A program made the translations under genes and the position numbers. From assembly GCA_023443145.1 (NCBI GenBank), contig JAEZVS010000163.1, positions 1-8,052 on the forward strand: DNA of 8,052 nucleotides, given 5' to 3'. The DNA comes from Bacillota bacterium (GTDB lineage Bacteria > Bacillota > Peptococcia > Peptococcales > Peptococcaceae). Under the pieces are notes generated by a model. The model did not search any database. It saw nothing but the letters and a program-made list of their open reading frames with translations, and had not been told where the DNA came from. Shown here piece after piece: positions 1 through 5,870 of the stretch (position 1 is its first letter; the number at the start of each line of letters is the position of its first letter).

Positions 1-389
1 GCGCCATGCAGGTCAAACTGATTTTTGACGGCTATCGCGTGCCCGGTAATCGAGGAACGGTGGAAAAAAGTGAAGGCATAGATGTCATTTATACTGCAGA
101 AGGCGTAACCGCAGACATGGCCATTGAACGGCTGGTCACCAAGGTGCCCCGTTTCGATCAATGCTATGTGGCTTCCAGCGACCGCTTGGTTCAGGAAACC
201 ATCCTCACTCAAGGTGCATTGCGTATTTCTGCTCAAGAATTGCGCCGCATGATCGCCATCGATAAAACAGAAACCCGTCGGCGCATGCAATCACTGCCAC
301 CACCCTCCACTTTAGATGCCCGCCTCGATCCGGGCGTGCGTGAAAAACTGTCGGCGTTGATTTTTTCGCCGGATAAAGAAAAAAATTAG
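1..389 (+). CDS. yacP: YacP/Rae1-like NYN-domain ribonuclease, 5' end cut by window edge
   Basis: This is the C-terminal part of a NYN (PIN-like) domain protein of the YacP family. The reading frame is open to the left edge, so the ATG at 6 is probably an internal methionine and the true start lies outside the window. Counting from that methionine, the sequence shows the family core: VKLIFDGYR with Asp8, the acidic TADMAIERL segment (Asp37, Glu41), and VASSDRLVQ (Asp59), followed by the QGALRISAQEL helix. These acidic residues are those expected to hold the catalytic metal. The family member known as Rae1 in Bacillus subtilis is a ribosome-associated endonuclease that cuts mRNA in the A site. 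A charged tail of about 45 residues follows the domain. The stop at 387-389 is only 9 bases before the -35 box of the tRNA operon. Family assignment is firm; Rae1-type activity is inference. Confidence 0.85.
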   Translation, partial: AMQVKLIFDGYRVPGNRGTVEKSEGIDVIYTAEGVTADMAIERLVTKVPRFDQCYVASSDRLVQETILTQGALRISAQELRRMIAIDKTETRRRMQSLPPPSTLDARLDPGVREKLSALIFSPDKEKN

Positions 390-398
390 GATTTTCTC

Positions 399-427
399 TT
401 GACGCATCTCGAGATAAAATGTATAAT
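399..427 (+). promoter_or_regulatory. Sigma-A promoter of the tRNA operon
   Basis: The -35 box TTGACG (399-404) and the -10 box TATAAT (422-427) are separated by exactly 17 bases, close to the consensus for the housekeeping sigma factor. Transcription should start near 434. The short leader that follows contains a small hairpin, CGCTG at 434-438 with CAGCG at 452-456, ending 10 bases before the first tRNA. Confidence 0.88.
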
Positions 428-466
428 GTAATTCGCTGGTAATTGTGAAGTCAGCGCAAGAAGTAT

Positions 467-548
467 GGAGGGATTCCCGAGTGGCCAAAGGGGACGGACT
501 GTAAATCCGTTAGCTAAGCTTTCGAAGGTTCGAATCCTTCTCCCTCCA
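467..548 (+). tRNA. tRNA-Tyr (anticodon GTA)
   Basis: The acceptor stem pairs GGAGGGA (467-473) with TCCCTCC (541-547), with discriminator A548. The anticodon stem pairs ACGGA (494-498) with TCCGT (506-510) around loop CTGTAAA, giving anticodon GTA at 501-503. The T arm is GAAGG/CCTTC with loop TTCGAAT. The variable region 511-523 is long (13 bases, with AGC/GCT pairing), making it a class II tRNA as expected for bacterial tRNA-Tyr. The 3' CCA is not encoded. It is the first gene of the operon. Confidence 0.96.
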
Positions 549-553
549 TTTGG

Positions 554-626
<73 letters not shown>

Positions 627-629
627 TTT

Positions 630-702
630 GCTGATATAGCTCAGTAGGTAGAGTGCCACCTTGGTAAGGTGGAGGTCGCCGGTTCAATCCCGGCTATCAG
701 CT
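630..702 (+). tRNA. tRNA-Thr (anticodon GGT)
   Basis: The acceptor stem pairs GCTGATA (630-636) with TATCAGC (695-701), with discriminator T702. The anticodon stem CCACC (656-660)/GGTGG (668-672) encloses loop TTGGTAA with anticodon GGT at 663-665, which reads ACC and ACT. The D arm starts with the usual TAGCTCAG, and the T arm is GCCGG/CCGGC. CCA is not encoded, and only three bases separate it from each neighbouring tRNA. Confidence 0.96.
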
Positions 703-705
703 TCC

Positions 706-779
706 GGCGGCATAGCTCAGCTGGCTAGAGCATACGGTTCATACCCGTAGTGTCCGGGGTTCAAGTCCCTGTGCCGCTA
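706..779 (+). tRNA. Elongator tRNA-Met (anticodon CAT)
   Basis: The acceptor stem pairs GGCGGCA (706-712) with TGCCGCT (772-778), including a terminal G-T wobble, with discriminator A779. The anticodon stem TACGG (733-737)/CCGTA (745-749) surrounds loop TTCATAC with anticodon CAT at 740-742. The body and loop resemble the Bacillus elongator tRNA-Met as I remember it. A lysidine-modified tRNA-Ile2 also has a CAT anticodon in its gene, but the loop (TTCATAC rather than CTCATAA) and acceptor argue for Met. CCA is not encoded. Confidence 0.88.
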
Positions 780-784
780 TTTGT

Positions 785-811
785 ACGTCACCTGATGGGT
801 GGCGTTTTTTT
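785..811 (+). terminator. Intrinsic terminator of the tRNA operon
   Basis: CGTCACC (786-792) pairs with GGTGGCG (798-804), including one T-G wobble, around a 5-base loop, and is followed directly by seven T residues (805-811). It lies five bases after the last tRNA and closes the operon. Confidence 0.88.
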
Positions 812-869
812 GTGGCCTTTTTTAGAGAATGCAGGTTGTTTTTTGTCGGTCGGGTTCCGGGATTTTCAT

Positions 870-897
870 TTGACCTGCTGCGCGGCTGTGCTAAAAT
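870..897 (+). promoter_or_regulatory. Promoter of the hydrolase-glpK operon
   Basis: The -35 box TTGACC (870-875) and -10 box TAAAAT (892-897) are 16 bases apart. A TGC triplet just upstream of the -10 (889-891) makes it an extended -10 promoter. The start site would be near 904, about 24 bases before the hydrolase start codon. The strong SD AGAGGGAGG lies at 915-923. No clear operator or CcpA (cre) site was seen. Confidence 0.72.
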
Positions 898-927
898 AAA
901 TCTTATATATGATAAGAGGGAGGCAGT

Positions 928-1920
928 ATGCAAAAAAACAGACGGATGCGCATATGGAATCGCATGACTTTGGAAATGCGCAAAGTGACCAATGAGATCG
1001 ATAAAATAAAAAAGCGCACAGGGTATCACAACTGGCCTAAGGATCCGGATAAGCGTCGTCGTGCGCATTATATGGCCCAGATGGCCCCTTGGAATGAAGG
1101 GGGGCCGGTGCTGGATACCGCTGAAACATGTTTGGACGGCCCCTATGGTGTTTTGCCTCTTAAAATGTATCGCCCGTTAAAAATGTTGCGTAGCGGTATT
1201 CTTTTATTTACACATGGTGGCGGTTATGTGGTGGGCGGTTGGGAAAGCCACGATCGTCTAATTCGAGAAATGGCAGTGACCACCGGCTCTGTGGTGGTGG
1301 CGGTGAATTACCATCTGGCGCCGGAGGTGCGCCATCCGGCAGCCATTGACGAGTTGTCTTTTGTACTAGCAGAACGCACTGAGTGGCTGGAAACGTTCCA
1401 ACTGGATCCCCAAGCGGTGATACATTTGGTAGGCGATTCCTGTGGAGCGGAAATTTCTCTGGCAACGGCCCTCCGGCTGCGCGACGGATCGCCGGAAGAT
1501 TTTGAAGCCATTGGGGCGTTGCTGCTTTTCTGTGGCGGTTACGGATTAACAGACAGCGTCAGTCAACGTTTGTGGGGCGGTCCTTGGGATGGGATGAGTC
1601 AGCGCAACCTGAAGAAATGGGAAGCTGCCTATTTGGGGGATATGGATCCGCAAAAAGCGGAGGAATGGAACCTATTGGCTGCAGATTATGACCGCCCCCT
1701 TTGTCCGGCTTTTCTGGCATGTGCCGAGCTGGACCCCCTTCATGATGACAGTGTGCTGCTTTATTCCCTTTTGAAACGCGAAAACGTGGTGCGTTTTTAT
1801 CAAGCCAGAGGTGTGTTGCACACCTATATGCAATATATTGGTCAATTGTCTGAGGCGCAAATCTGCCTGCGCGCGATGGGTGATTTTCTGAAAGAGGTGG
1901 ATAAATGCATTATTTGTTAG
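928..1920 (+). CDS. Alpha/beta hydrolase, HSL (family IV) esterase/lipase
   Basis: This 330-residue protein is a carboxylic ester hydrolase of the hormone-sensitive-lipase-like family. The oxyanion-hole motif HGGGY is at residues 96-100, the nucleophile elbow GDSCG at 169-173 (Ser171), the likely acid is Asp269 in ELDPLHDD, and the likely base is His298 in GVLHTY. NYHLAPEVRHPAA (127-139) is the conserved strand-loop between oxyanion hole and nucleophile. No signal peptide or membrane segment is seen, so it should be cytoplasmic. The first 45 residues are rich in Lys and Arg and may form the cap. The ATG at 928 sits four bases after a strong SD. The last 16 bases overlap glpK, so the two genes are translationally coupled. 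Substrate is unknown; the pairing with glycerol kinase suggests a glycerol ester (inference). Confidence 0.9.
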   Translation: MQKNRRMRIWNRMTLEMRKVTNEIDKIKKRTGYHNWPKDPDKRRRAHYMAQMAPWNEGGPVLDTAETCLDGPYGVLPLKMYRPLKMLRSGILLFTHGGGYVVGGWESHDRLIREMAVTTGSVVVAVNYHLAPEVRHPAAIDELSFVLAERTEWLETFQLDPQAVIHLVGDSCGAEISLATALRLRDGSPEDFEAIGALLLFCGGYGLTDSVSQRLWGGPWDGMSQRNLKKWEAAYLGDMDPQKAEEWNLLAADYDRPLCPAFLACAELDPLHDDSVLLYSLLKRENVVRFYQARGVLHTYMQYIGQLSEAQICLRAMGDFLKEVDKCIIC

Positions 1921-3386
1921 TATTGGATCAAGGCACAACCAGTTCTCGTGCCATTATTTTTGATGAAAGACAACGCGTGGTGGCTGTTCGGCAGAAAGAG
2001 ACCAAGCAGATGTATCCGCACCCGGGTTGGGTCGAACAAGATCCCCAAGATATATGGGCAGCTACCGTGGGGGTGATGCAAGAAGTCATTGCGGCCAGCG
2101 GATTGCGTGCGCAAGATATCTGCGCTTTGGGCATCACCAATCAGAGAGAAACCACCATCGTCTGGGAAAAGGAGACGGGTAAACCGCTTTATAATGCCAT
2201 AGTTTGGCAATGCCGGCGCACTGCAGAGGATTGTGAACAGATTCGCGCCCAAGGTATGGCGGAAACCATTCAGAAGAAAACCGGACTTTTGCTGGATGCC
2301 TATTTTTCAGCCACAAAGTTGCGCTGGATTTTGGATCGTGTGGATCCCGATCGTTCACGGTCGAGTAAAGGCGATATTTTATTCGGGACGGTGGATACAT
2401 GGCTTCTCTGGAAACTGTCAGAAGGGCGGATTCATGCGACAGACCGCACCAACGCTTCCCGAACGATGCTTTATAATATTCATACCTTGGATTGGGACGA
2501 CGAACTGCTCCGGCTTTTTCATATACCGCGGGCAATGTTGGGCGAAGTTCGGCCGTCCTCACATATCTTTGGCAACGTGGCCATTACGCCTTCTGTCTCT
2601 ATTCCGGTGGCCGGCATAGCAGGGGACCAGCAGGCGGCGCTCTTTGGACAAGGATGCTTTGCACCCGGAGAAGCCAAAAACACTTATGGGACCGGTTGCT
2701 TTTTGCTCATGAATATTGGACAGACTCCGAAACAAAGTCAGCATGGCCTGATCACCACTTTGGCGGCCAGTGGCGACGGTGCGCCTGTATACGCTCTGGA
2801 AGGCTCCATATTTGTCGGCGGTGCTGTGGTGCAATGGCTCCGTGACGAATTGCGTTTTATTGAAGACGCTGCAGACAGCGCGTTTTTTGCTGAAAAATGC
2901 ATCGACAACGGCGGGGTTTATCTCGTGCCGGCTTTTGTAGGCTTGGGTGCTCCCCATTGGGATATGTATGCCCGTGGCGCAATTTACGGTCTTACGCGGG
3001 GAAGCGGCCGTGCGCACATTATTCGCGCTGCCTTGGAGGCCATCTGCTATCAAACTGTAGATGTGCTCGACTGTATGCGTGCCGATGCAGATCTCAACTT
3101 AGAAGCCCTCAAAGCCGATGGTGGCGCTGCAGCGAATCATTTTCTTATGCAATTTCAGGCCGACATGCTGAATACGCCAGTGGTACGGCCACAGAATTTA
3201 GAATCCACCGCTTTCGGCGCCGCCGCGCTGGCGGGGTTGGCTGTGGGTGTGTGGCCGAATGAAGAAGCCTTGCGCCACGTGATGCAGGAAGATTGCCGCT
3301 TTTTGCCGCAAATGGAAGATGAGGTGCGTAAAAAGAATCGCCAAGGCTGGCAAGAAGCGCTCAGGCGTACTTTGACAAAAATCTGA
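1905..3386 (+). CDS. glpK: Glycerol kinase
   Basis: Glycerol kinase (FGGY family, 493 residues, usual length) phosphorylates glycerol with ATP to sn-glycerol 3-phosphate in the cytoplasm. The N-terminal phosphate-binding motif LDQGTTSSRA is at residues 7-16, the glycerol-contacting NQRET at 79-83, DAYFSATK at 131-138, the catalytic AGDQQ at 239-243 (Asp241), and YGTGCFLLMN at 261-270. The C-terminal FGGY region runs from about 339 to 450 with GLGAPHWD and DGGAAANHFLMQFQAD. The segment between PSSH (217-220) and IPVAG (233-237) is short and lacks the His that phospho-HPr modifies in Bacillus and Enterococcus enzymes. The ATG lies inside the end of the hydrolase gene with AGAGGTGG (1893-1900) as SD. 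No glycerol facilitator or glycerol-3-phosphate dehydrogenase gene is adjacent. Confidence 0.97.
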   Translation: MHYLLVLDQGTTSSRAIIFDERQRVVAVRQKETKQMYPHPGWVEQDPQDIWAATVGVMQEVIAASGLRAQDICALGITNQRETTIVWEKETGKPLYNAIVWQCRRTAEDCEQIRAQGMAETIQKKTGLLLDAYFSATKLRWILDRVDPDRSRSSKGDILFGTVDTWLLWKLSEGRIHATDRTNASRTMLYNIHTLDWDDELLRLFHIPRAMLGEVRPSSHIFGNVAITPSVSIPVAGIAGDQQAALFGQGCFAPGEAKNTYGTGCFLLMNIGQTPKQSQHGLITTLAASGDGAPVYALEGSIFVGGAVVQWLRDELRFIEDAADSAFFAEKCIDNGGVYLVPAFVGLGAPHWDMYARGAIYGLTRGSGRAHIIRAALEAICYQTVDVLDCMRADADLNLEALKADGGAAANHFLMQFQADMLNTPVVRPQNLESTAFGAAALAGLAVGVWPNEEALRHVMQEDCRFLPQMEDEVRKKNRQGWQEALRRTLTKI

Positions 3387-3389
3387 GAT

Positions 3390-3406
3390 TTTCCTTTGTA
3401 AGGAAA
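3390..3406. repeat. Small perfect hairpin just after glpK
   Basis: TTTCCTT (3390-3396) and AAGGAAA (3400-3406) form a 7-base-pair stem with a 3-base loop, four bases after the glpK stop. The run CCTTTCTT follows rather than a clean T tract, so it is at best a weak terminator or an mRNA 3' stabilising hairpin. The rest of 3407-3467 shows nothing recognisable. Confidence 0.4.
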
Positions 3407-3467
3407 CCTTTCTTGGATCGGTTCAAGTCTTTCCGGTTGCATCTTGAGTTTCGATTATGCGCCATAT

Positions 3468-3504
3468 AAAAAAAGCATCGCCCATTACAGGGCGATGCTT
3501 TTTT
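3468..3504. terminator. Bidirectional intrinsic terminator between convergent operons
   Basis: GCATCGCCC (3475-3483) pairs perfectly with GGGCGATGC (3490-3498) around loop ATTACA. Seven A residues precede the stem and six T residues follow it, so it works as a terminator in both directions. It serves glpK from the left and the transporter operon, whose last stop codon is one base away (3506-3508), from the right. Confidence 0.94.
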
Positions 3505-3505
3505 A

Positions 3506-3796
3506 CTAGAGTTTGTCGTTTAAATAGCACAAGAGCTTATACATCAACAGCGCCCAGCTTACAAAAAAGATGGCAGAAATCACCGGGTGATTAAAGCCCA
3601 AAAATGGCGAATCCAAAAACACGTGCTGCCAGTTGGGCACATCGGTAAAATAGTAAGCGCCGGGGCCAAATCCTTTGTTCAACAGGAAATGTCCAACGTT
3701 GATATCATAGATGATGAGCAAAAGCCCACCGATGAAAAGAGCGGTGCAGATGATTTGAAGCGGCCGCATCAAGCGGCGTCGGATGTGTCCTTTCAA
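3506..3796 (-). CDS. Small two-helix membrane protein, unknown function, TTG start
   Basis: I do not recognise this 96-residue protein. It has a basic N-terminus (MKGHIRRRLMRP), a hydrophobic segment at about 13-31, a polar and aromatic loop rich in Gly, Pro, Phe and Tyr (about 32-69), and a second hydrophobic segment at about 70-91. The basic end predicts both termini inside and the loop outside. The start is TTG at 3796, chosen because AGAGGAGG lies six bases upstream (3803-3810 on the plus strand); the next in-frame ATG, nine codons on, has no such SD. The gene begins 27 bases after the transporter stop, so the two are surely co-transcribed. It may be an accessory or regulatory subunit of the transporter (inference). 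The strong SD, good spacing and terminator placement argue that it is a real gene. Confidence 0.75.
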   Translation of the reverse strand: MKGHIRRRLMRPLQIICTALFIGGLLLIIYDINVGHFLLNKGFGPGAYYFTDVPNWQHVFLDSPFLGFNHPVISAIFFVSWALLMYKLLCYLNDKL

Positions 3797-3823
3797 AGTG
3801 GGCCTCCTCTTTAAGCGTGCCGA

Positions 3824-5299
3824 TTAAGAGAATGTTGATAAATCCGGAATGGGGAAGAAATGACCGGAAAGAGCAATCCAAGCCACTAAAAGGGTTAAGA
3901 TCAAGTTGAAGCTTTGACCCACCACATAGAGAATCATAGGCTTGCCGCCGGACATTTGATCGGCCATTTCCCGGAAATTCGATTCCAAACCGATGGACAT
4001 AAAGGCCAAGCAGAAGCACCAACTTTTAAAGGATTTGCATACATCGATGATGGCAACAGTGCTTTCCTGTCCAACGGTAGGCAGAAGAACGAGAGATGAG
4101 AACATAGAAGCAAAGATGAAGCCCAAAATAAATTTGGGGAAGCGGTGCCAGATTTCAGAAGCGCCGACGTCTCTTTCGCTGCCACGATCCACCTTGGTGG
4201 TGAAGAAGATGGCAATGGCAAAGGCAATAACACCGATCAGGATGTTTTGAATCATCTTAACCATGGCTGCCACGTGGCCGCCCAATTCTCCTAAAGTTTC
4301 ACCGGCCAATACCACGGCACCGGTGGAGTCAACTGTACCGCCGATCCAAGCGCCGCCGACCATGGGAGACATATCCACAGCCATAATGAAAAGCGGCATA
4401 CCAATCATCATAAGTACGGTGAAAATCATGGAAAGACCGATGGCAAAGGTCAGTTCCACTTTTCTGGCTTTACAAGCGGCAGCGGCAGCAATAGCAGCAG
4501 ACACACCACAGACGGACGTGGCCACGCCGATGACCATCACCATGCGCGGATTGTCCATTTTAAGGAACTTGGTGCCAAAGATCCACATAAAGATGATAAC
4601 CGTCGGTGTCACCAACCAAGCGATGGAAAGGCCGTAGCCGCCGAATTTGGCGATGTTTTGGAAAAGAACTTCCGCCCCCATAAGCACCAAACCCGTTTTG
4701 ATGTAGTATTCGGTTTGCAGAGCCGGTTTAATAAACTCAGGTGTTTTGATAAAATTGCTGATAATAAGACCAATCACCAACGCCCACACGGCGTATTCAA
4801 AATACTGCTTTAAAGTGACCTGGCCACTTAAAATATAAACGAATGATGCCAAAAGATAGATTGCAGCGAAACCGGGTAAGAACTTTGAAACATTTTTACC
4901 CATAAAGTGCATACCCACCGAGAATATGGCTGCAAAAAAGACAAAGGTGAGTACCCATTTGGCAAAAAATGCTGCACTGAAAATGCCAAACACACTGGGC
5001 ATTTCAGCATTGCCCCAAGACGCGAACTTGGCTGCTTTAAAGCTGAAAACACCTTCCGAAGGGAAAAGGCCAACTTCTACAGCGAGGAACGCCAAGGCAA
5101 TAATGAAGAAACCGATCCAAATGGTCCACCAGTCTTCGGTACGGCCCAGATCGGACCAATGAAACTTACTGGCCACCACTCTGTCGTGGTCATGAGCATG
5201 TTCGGGATCTTTTTCCAGACATTCACGCTCAAAACAGGCCAATCTCTCCTCATCGGTCATATTGCCGTAAGGATCATTGGGCTTTTTCTTTTTTCCCAT
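3824..5299 (-). CDS. YeiH/UPF0324-family membrane transporter (putative sulfate exporter family)
   Basis: This 491-residue polytopic membrane protein has about eleven to twelve hydrophobic segments between residues 58 and 478. It matches the YeiH family (conserved hypothetical 698), often annotated as putative sulfate exporters, by its TEYYIKTGLVLMGAEVL segment (196-212) and the Gly/Ala-rich SVCGVSAAIAAAAACKARK (262-280), the most conserved part of the family. It is clearly longer than the roughly 350-residue members such as E. coli YeiH, carrying a charged cytoplasmic N-terminal domain of about 55 residues with a His/Asp cluster, EHAHDHD (33-39), that could bind metal. The ATG at 5299 has a near-perfect SD AAGGAGG six bases upstream. 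Substrate cannot be read from sequence; the sulfate label is weakly founded. The gene is first in a two-gene operon with the small membrane protein. No LysR-type regulator is adjacent. Confidence 0.83.
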   Translation of the reverse strand: MGKKKKPNDPYGNMTDEERLACFERECLEKDPEHAHDHDRVVASKFHWSDLGRTEDWWTIWIGFFIIALAFLAVEVGLFPSEGVFSFKAAKFASWGNAEMPSVFGIFSAAFFAKWVLTFVFFAAIFSVGMHFMGKNVSKFLPGFAAIYLLASFVYILSGQVTLKQYFEYAVWALVIGLIISNFIKTPEFIKPALQTEYYIKTGLVLMGAEVLFQNIAKFGGYGLSIAWLVTPTVIIFMWIFGTKFLKMDNPRMVMVIGVATSVCGVSAAIAAAAACKARKVELTFAIGLSMIFTVLMMIGMPLFIMAVDMSPMVGGAWIGGTVDSTGAVVLAGETLGELGGHVAAMVKMIQNILIGVIAFAIAIFFTTKVDRGSERDVGASEIWHRFPKFILGFIFASMFSSLVLLPTVGQESTVAIIDVCKSFKSWCFCLAFMSIGLESNFREMADQMSGGKPMILYVVGQSFNLILTLLVAWIALSGHFFPIPDLSTFS

Positions 5300-5358
5300 G
5301 ATAAACCTCCTTGAAATAAAAATTTTTAATACATTAGCATTGCGCCATCTTTATGGTG

Positions 5359-5387
5359 ATTATAACAATACATTTCTAAAAATGCAA
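5359..5387 (-). promoter_or_regulatory. Promoter of the transporter operon
   Basis: On the minus strand a perfect -10 TATAAT (plus-strand 5359-5364) is preceded by TGT, an extended -10, and 17 bases further upstream by TTGCAT (plus-strand 5382-5387), a poor -35. Transcription would start near 5352, about 50 bases before the ATG at 5299. Confidence 0.68.
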
Positions 5388-5434
5388 CGATTAATTATAG
5401 AAAATCGGTTTTTTAGCATATTGATAAAATTAAT

Positions 5435-5468
5435 AATTGGGCGGAGCTGTAAAGCCGGGCGCCCAATT
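5435..5468. repeat. Inverted repeat, 9-base-pair stem, role unknown
   Basis: AATTGGGCG (5435-5443) is the exact reverse complement of CGCCCAATT (5460-5468). Inside, GCT (5446-5448) and AGC (5453-5455) can close a GTAA tetraloop. No T tract follows on the plus strand; on the minus strand an A/T-rich stretch follows. It lies upstream of the transporter promoter and could be an operator or a weak leftward terminator. The flanking 5388-5434 and 5469-5556 show nothing else I can name. Confidence 0.4.
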
Positions 5469-5562
5469 TCTACTCATAGCAATATTTGCTTTCAAATCAA
5501 ATGCAAATACTGCCAATCTTGTTGTAAGCAAAAGGATGGGCTTTCTCTAGGGATTTTTGACA

Positions 5563-5669
5563 AATAGATGTATGTATGATGTGCGCGTGTAATAAAAATC
5601 GTCAATTATTTCGTACAAAAATATGAACAAATAGTGACAATCTTTGCGCGCCGAGGGGACACATCTATT
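5563..5669. repeat. Nested inverted repeats forming a 107-base foldback
   Basis: Three inverted repeats are arranged concentrically. The outer is AATAGATGT (5563-5571) with ACATCTATT (5661-5669), the middle GCGCG (5583-5587) with CGCGC (5647-5651), and the inner GTCA plus TTATTT (5601-5611) with AAATAG plus TGAC (5629-5638), with one bulged base and one wobble. The element ends 11 bases before the infC promoter -35. No open frame with an SD and no convincing promoter for it was found. It may be a regulator-binding region or a structured RNA; chance is possible for the middle repeat. Confidence 0.4.
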
Positions 5670-5680
5670 AGAAATGACCT

Positions 5681-5709
5681 TTGACAGATAGGTATTTTTT
5701 TGCTAGAAT
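5681..5709 (+). promoter_or_regulatory. Strong promoter of the infC-rpmI-rplT operon
   Basis: A perfect -35 TTGACA (5681-5686) and a -10 TAGAAT (5704-5709) are 17 bases apart, with TGC directly before the -10 (5701-5703), an extended -10. Transcription should start near 5716, giving an untranslated leader of about 155 bases before infC. Confidence 0.9.
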
Positions 5710-5820
5710 AATATAGGTGTGTGCATGATTTTGCGCGCAGTTAAGAAGAAACCATCCGTTTCTCACCAGTCGCTTAGAGTTGCTGGTTGATTACAGTGTG
5801 TATTTATGCTGTCGAGATTT

Positions 5821-5843
5821 ACGGGTGGAGACCCGTTTTTTTT
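5821..5843 (+). terminator. Attenuator terminator in the infC leader
   Basis: ACGGGT (5821-5826) pairs with ACCCGT (5831-5836) around loop GGAG, followed by seven T residues and more T-rich sequence. It lies 14 bases before the infC SD and inside the transcription unit, so it must be conditional. Confidence 0.85.
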
Positions 5844-5857
5844 ATTTTCATTTTTAT

Positions 5858-5862
5858 GGAGG
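5858..5862 (+). promoter_or_regulatory. Ribosome binding site that sets the infC start
   Basis: GGAGG (within ATGGAGGTG) stands eight bases before ATA at 5871. The upstream in-frame ATG at 5856 and GTG at 5862 overlap this SD and have no SD of their own, so neither is a credible start. Confidence 0.8.
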
Positions 5863-5870
5863 TGTGTGTC

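Larger units (their letters stand above)
5716..5870 (+). promoter_or_regulatory. L20-leader-like attenuator region with alternative folds
   Basis: In Bacillus, L20 represses infC-rpmI-rplT by promoting termination in the leader (the L20 leader RNA). The same logic can be read here. An intrinsic terminator lies at 5821-5843. Its 5' arm can instead pair with upstream bases: 5752-5759 (CCATCCGT) with 5821-5828 (eight pairs, one G-T wobble), extended after an internal loop by TCTC (5761-5764) with GAGA (5814-5817). That fold encloses two hairpins, ACCAG/CTGGT (5765-5769, 5783-5787) and ACAGTGT/ATGCTGT (5793-5799, 5806-5812). The two states exclude each other, so this is an antiterminator. That L20 is the ligand is inference from the operon and known relatives; I did not match the L20 recognition site base by base. 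Confidence 0.75.

Noticed and set aside
739..1068. Minus-strand open frame of 109 codons
   Set aside because: It crosses a tRNA, a terminator and a promoter, and overlaps the well-supported hydrolase; no domain is visible.
2134..3053. Several long minus-strand and shifted frames inside glpK
   Set aside because: They are shadows of glpK coding sequence, without SD sequences or recognisable motifs.
5277..5567. Plus-strand 96-codon frame with a Cys-rich end, antisense to the transporter start
   Set aside because: It starts within the antisense of the transporter coding sequence. The internal ATG at 5382 has no SD, and the frame overlaps the transporter promoter and a hairpin. Composition looks non-coding.
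5787..5870. N-terminal extension of IF-3 from TTG 5787 or ATG 5856
   Set aside because: The extension would translate the attenuator terminator and the SD, has no SD of its own, and has no counterpart in IF-3.
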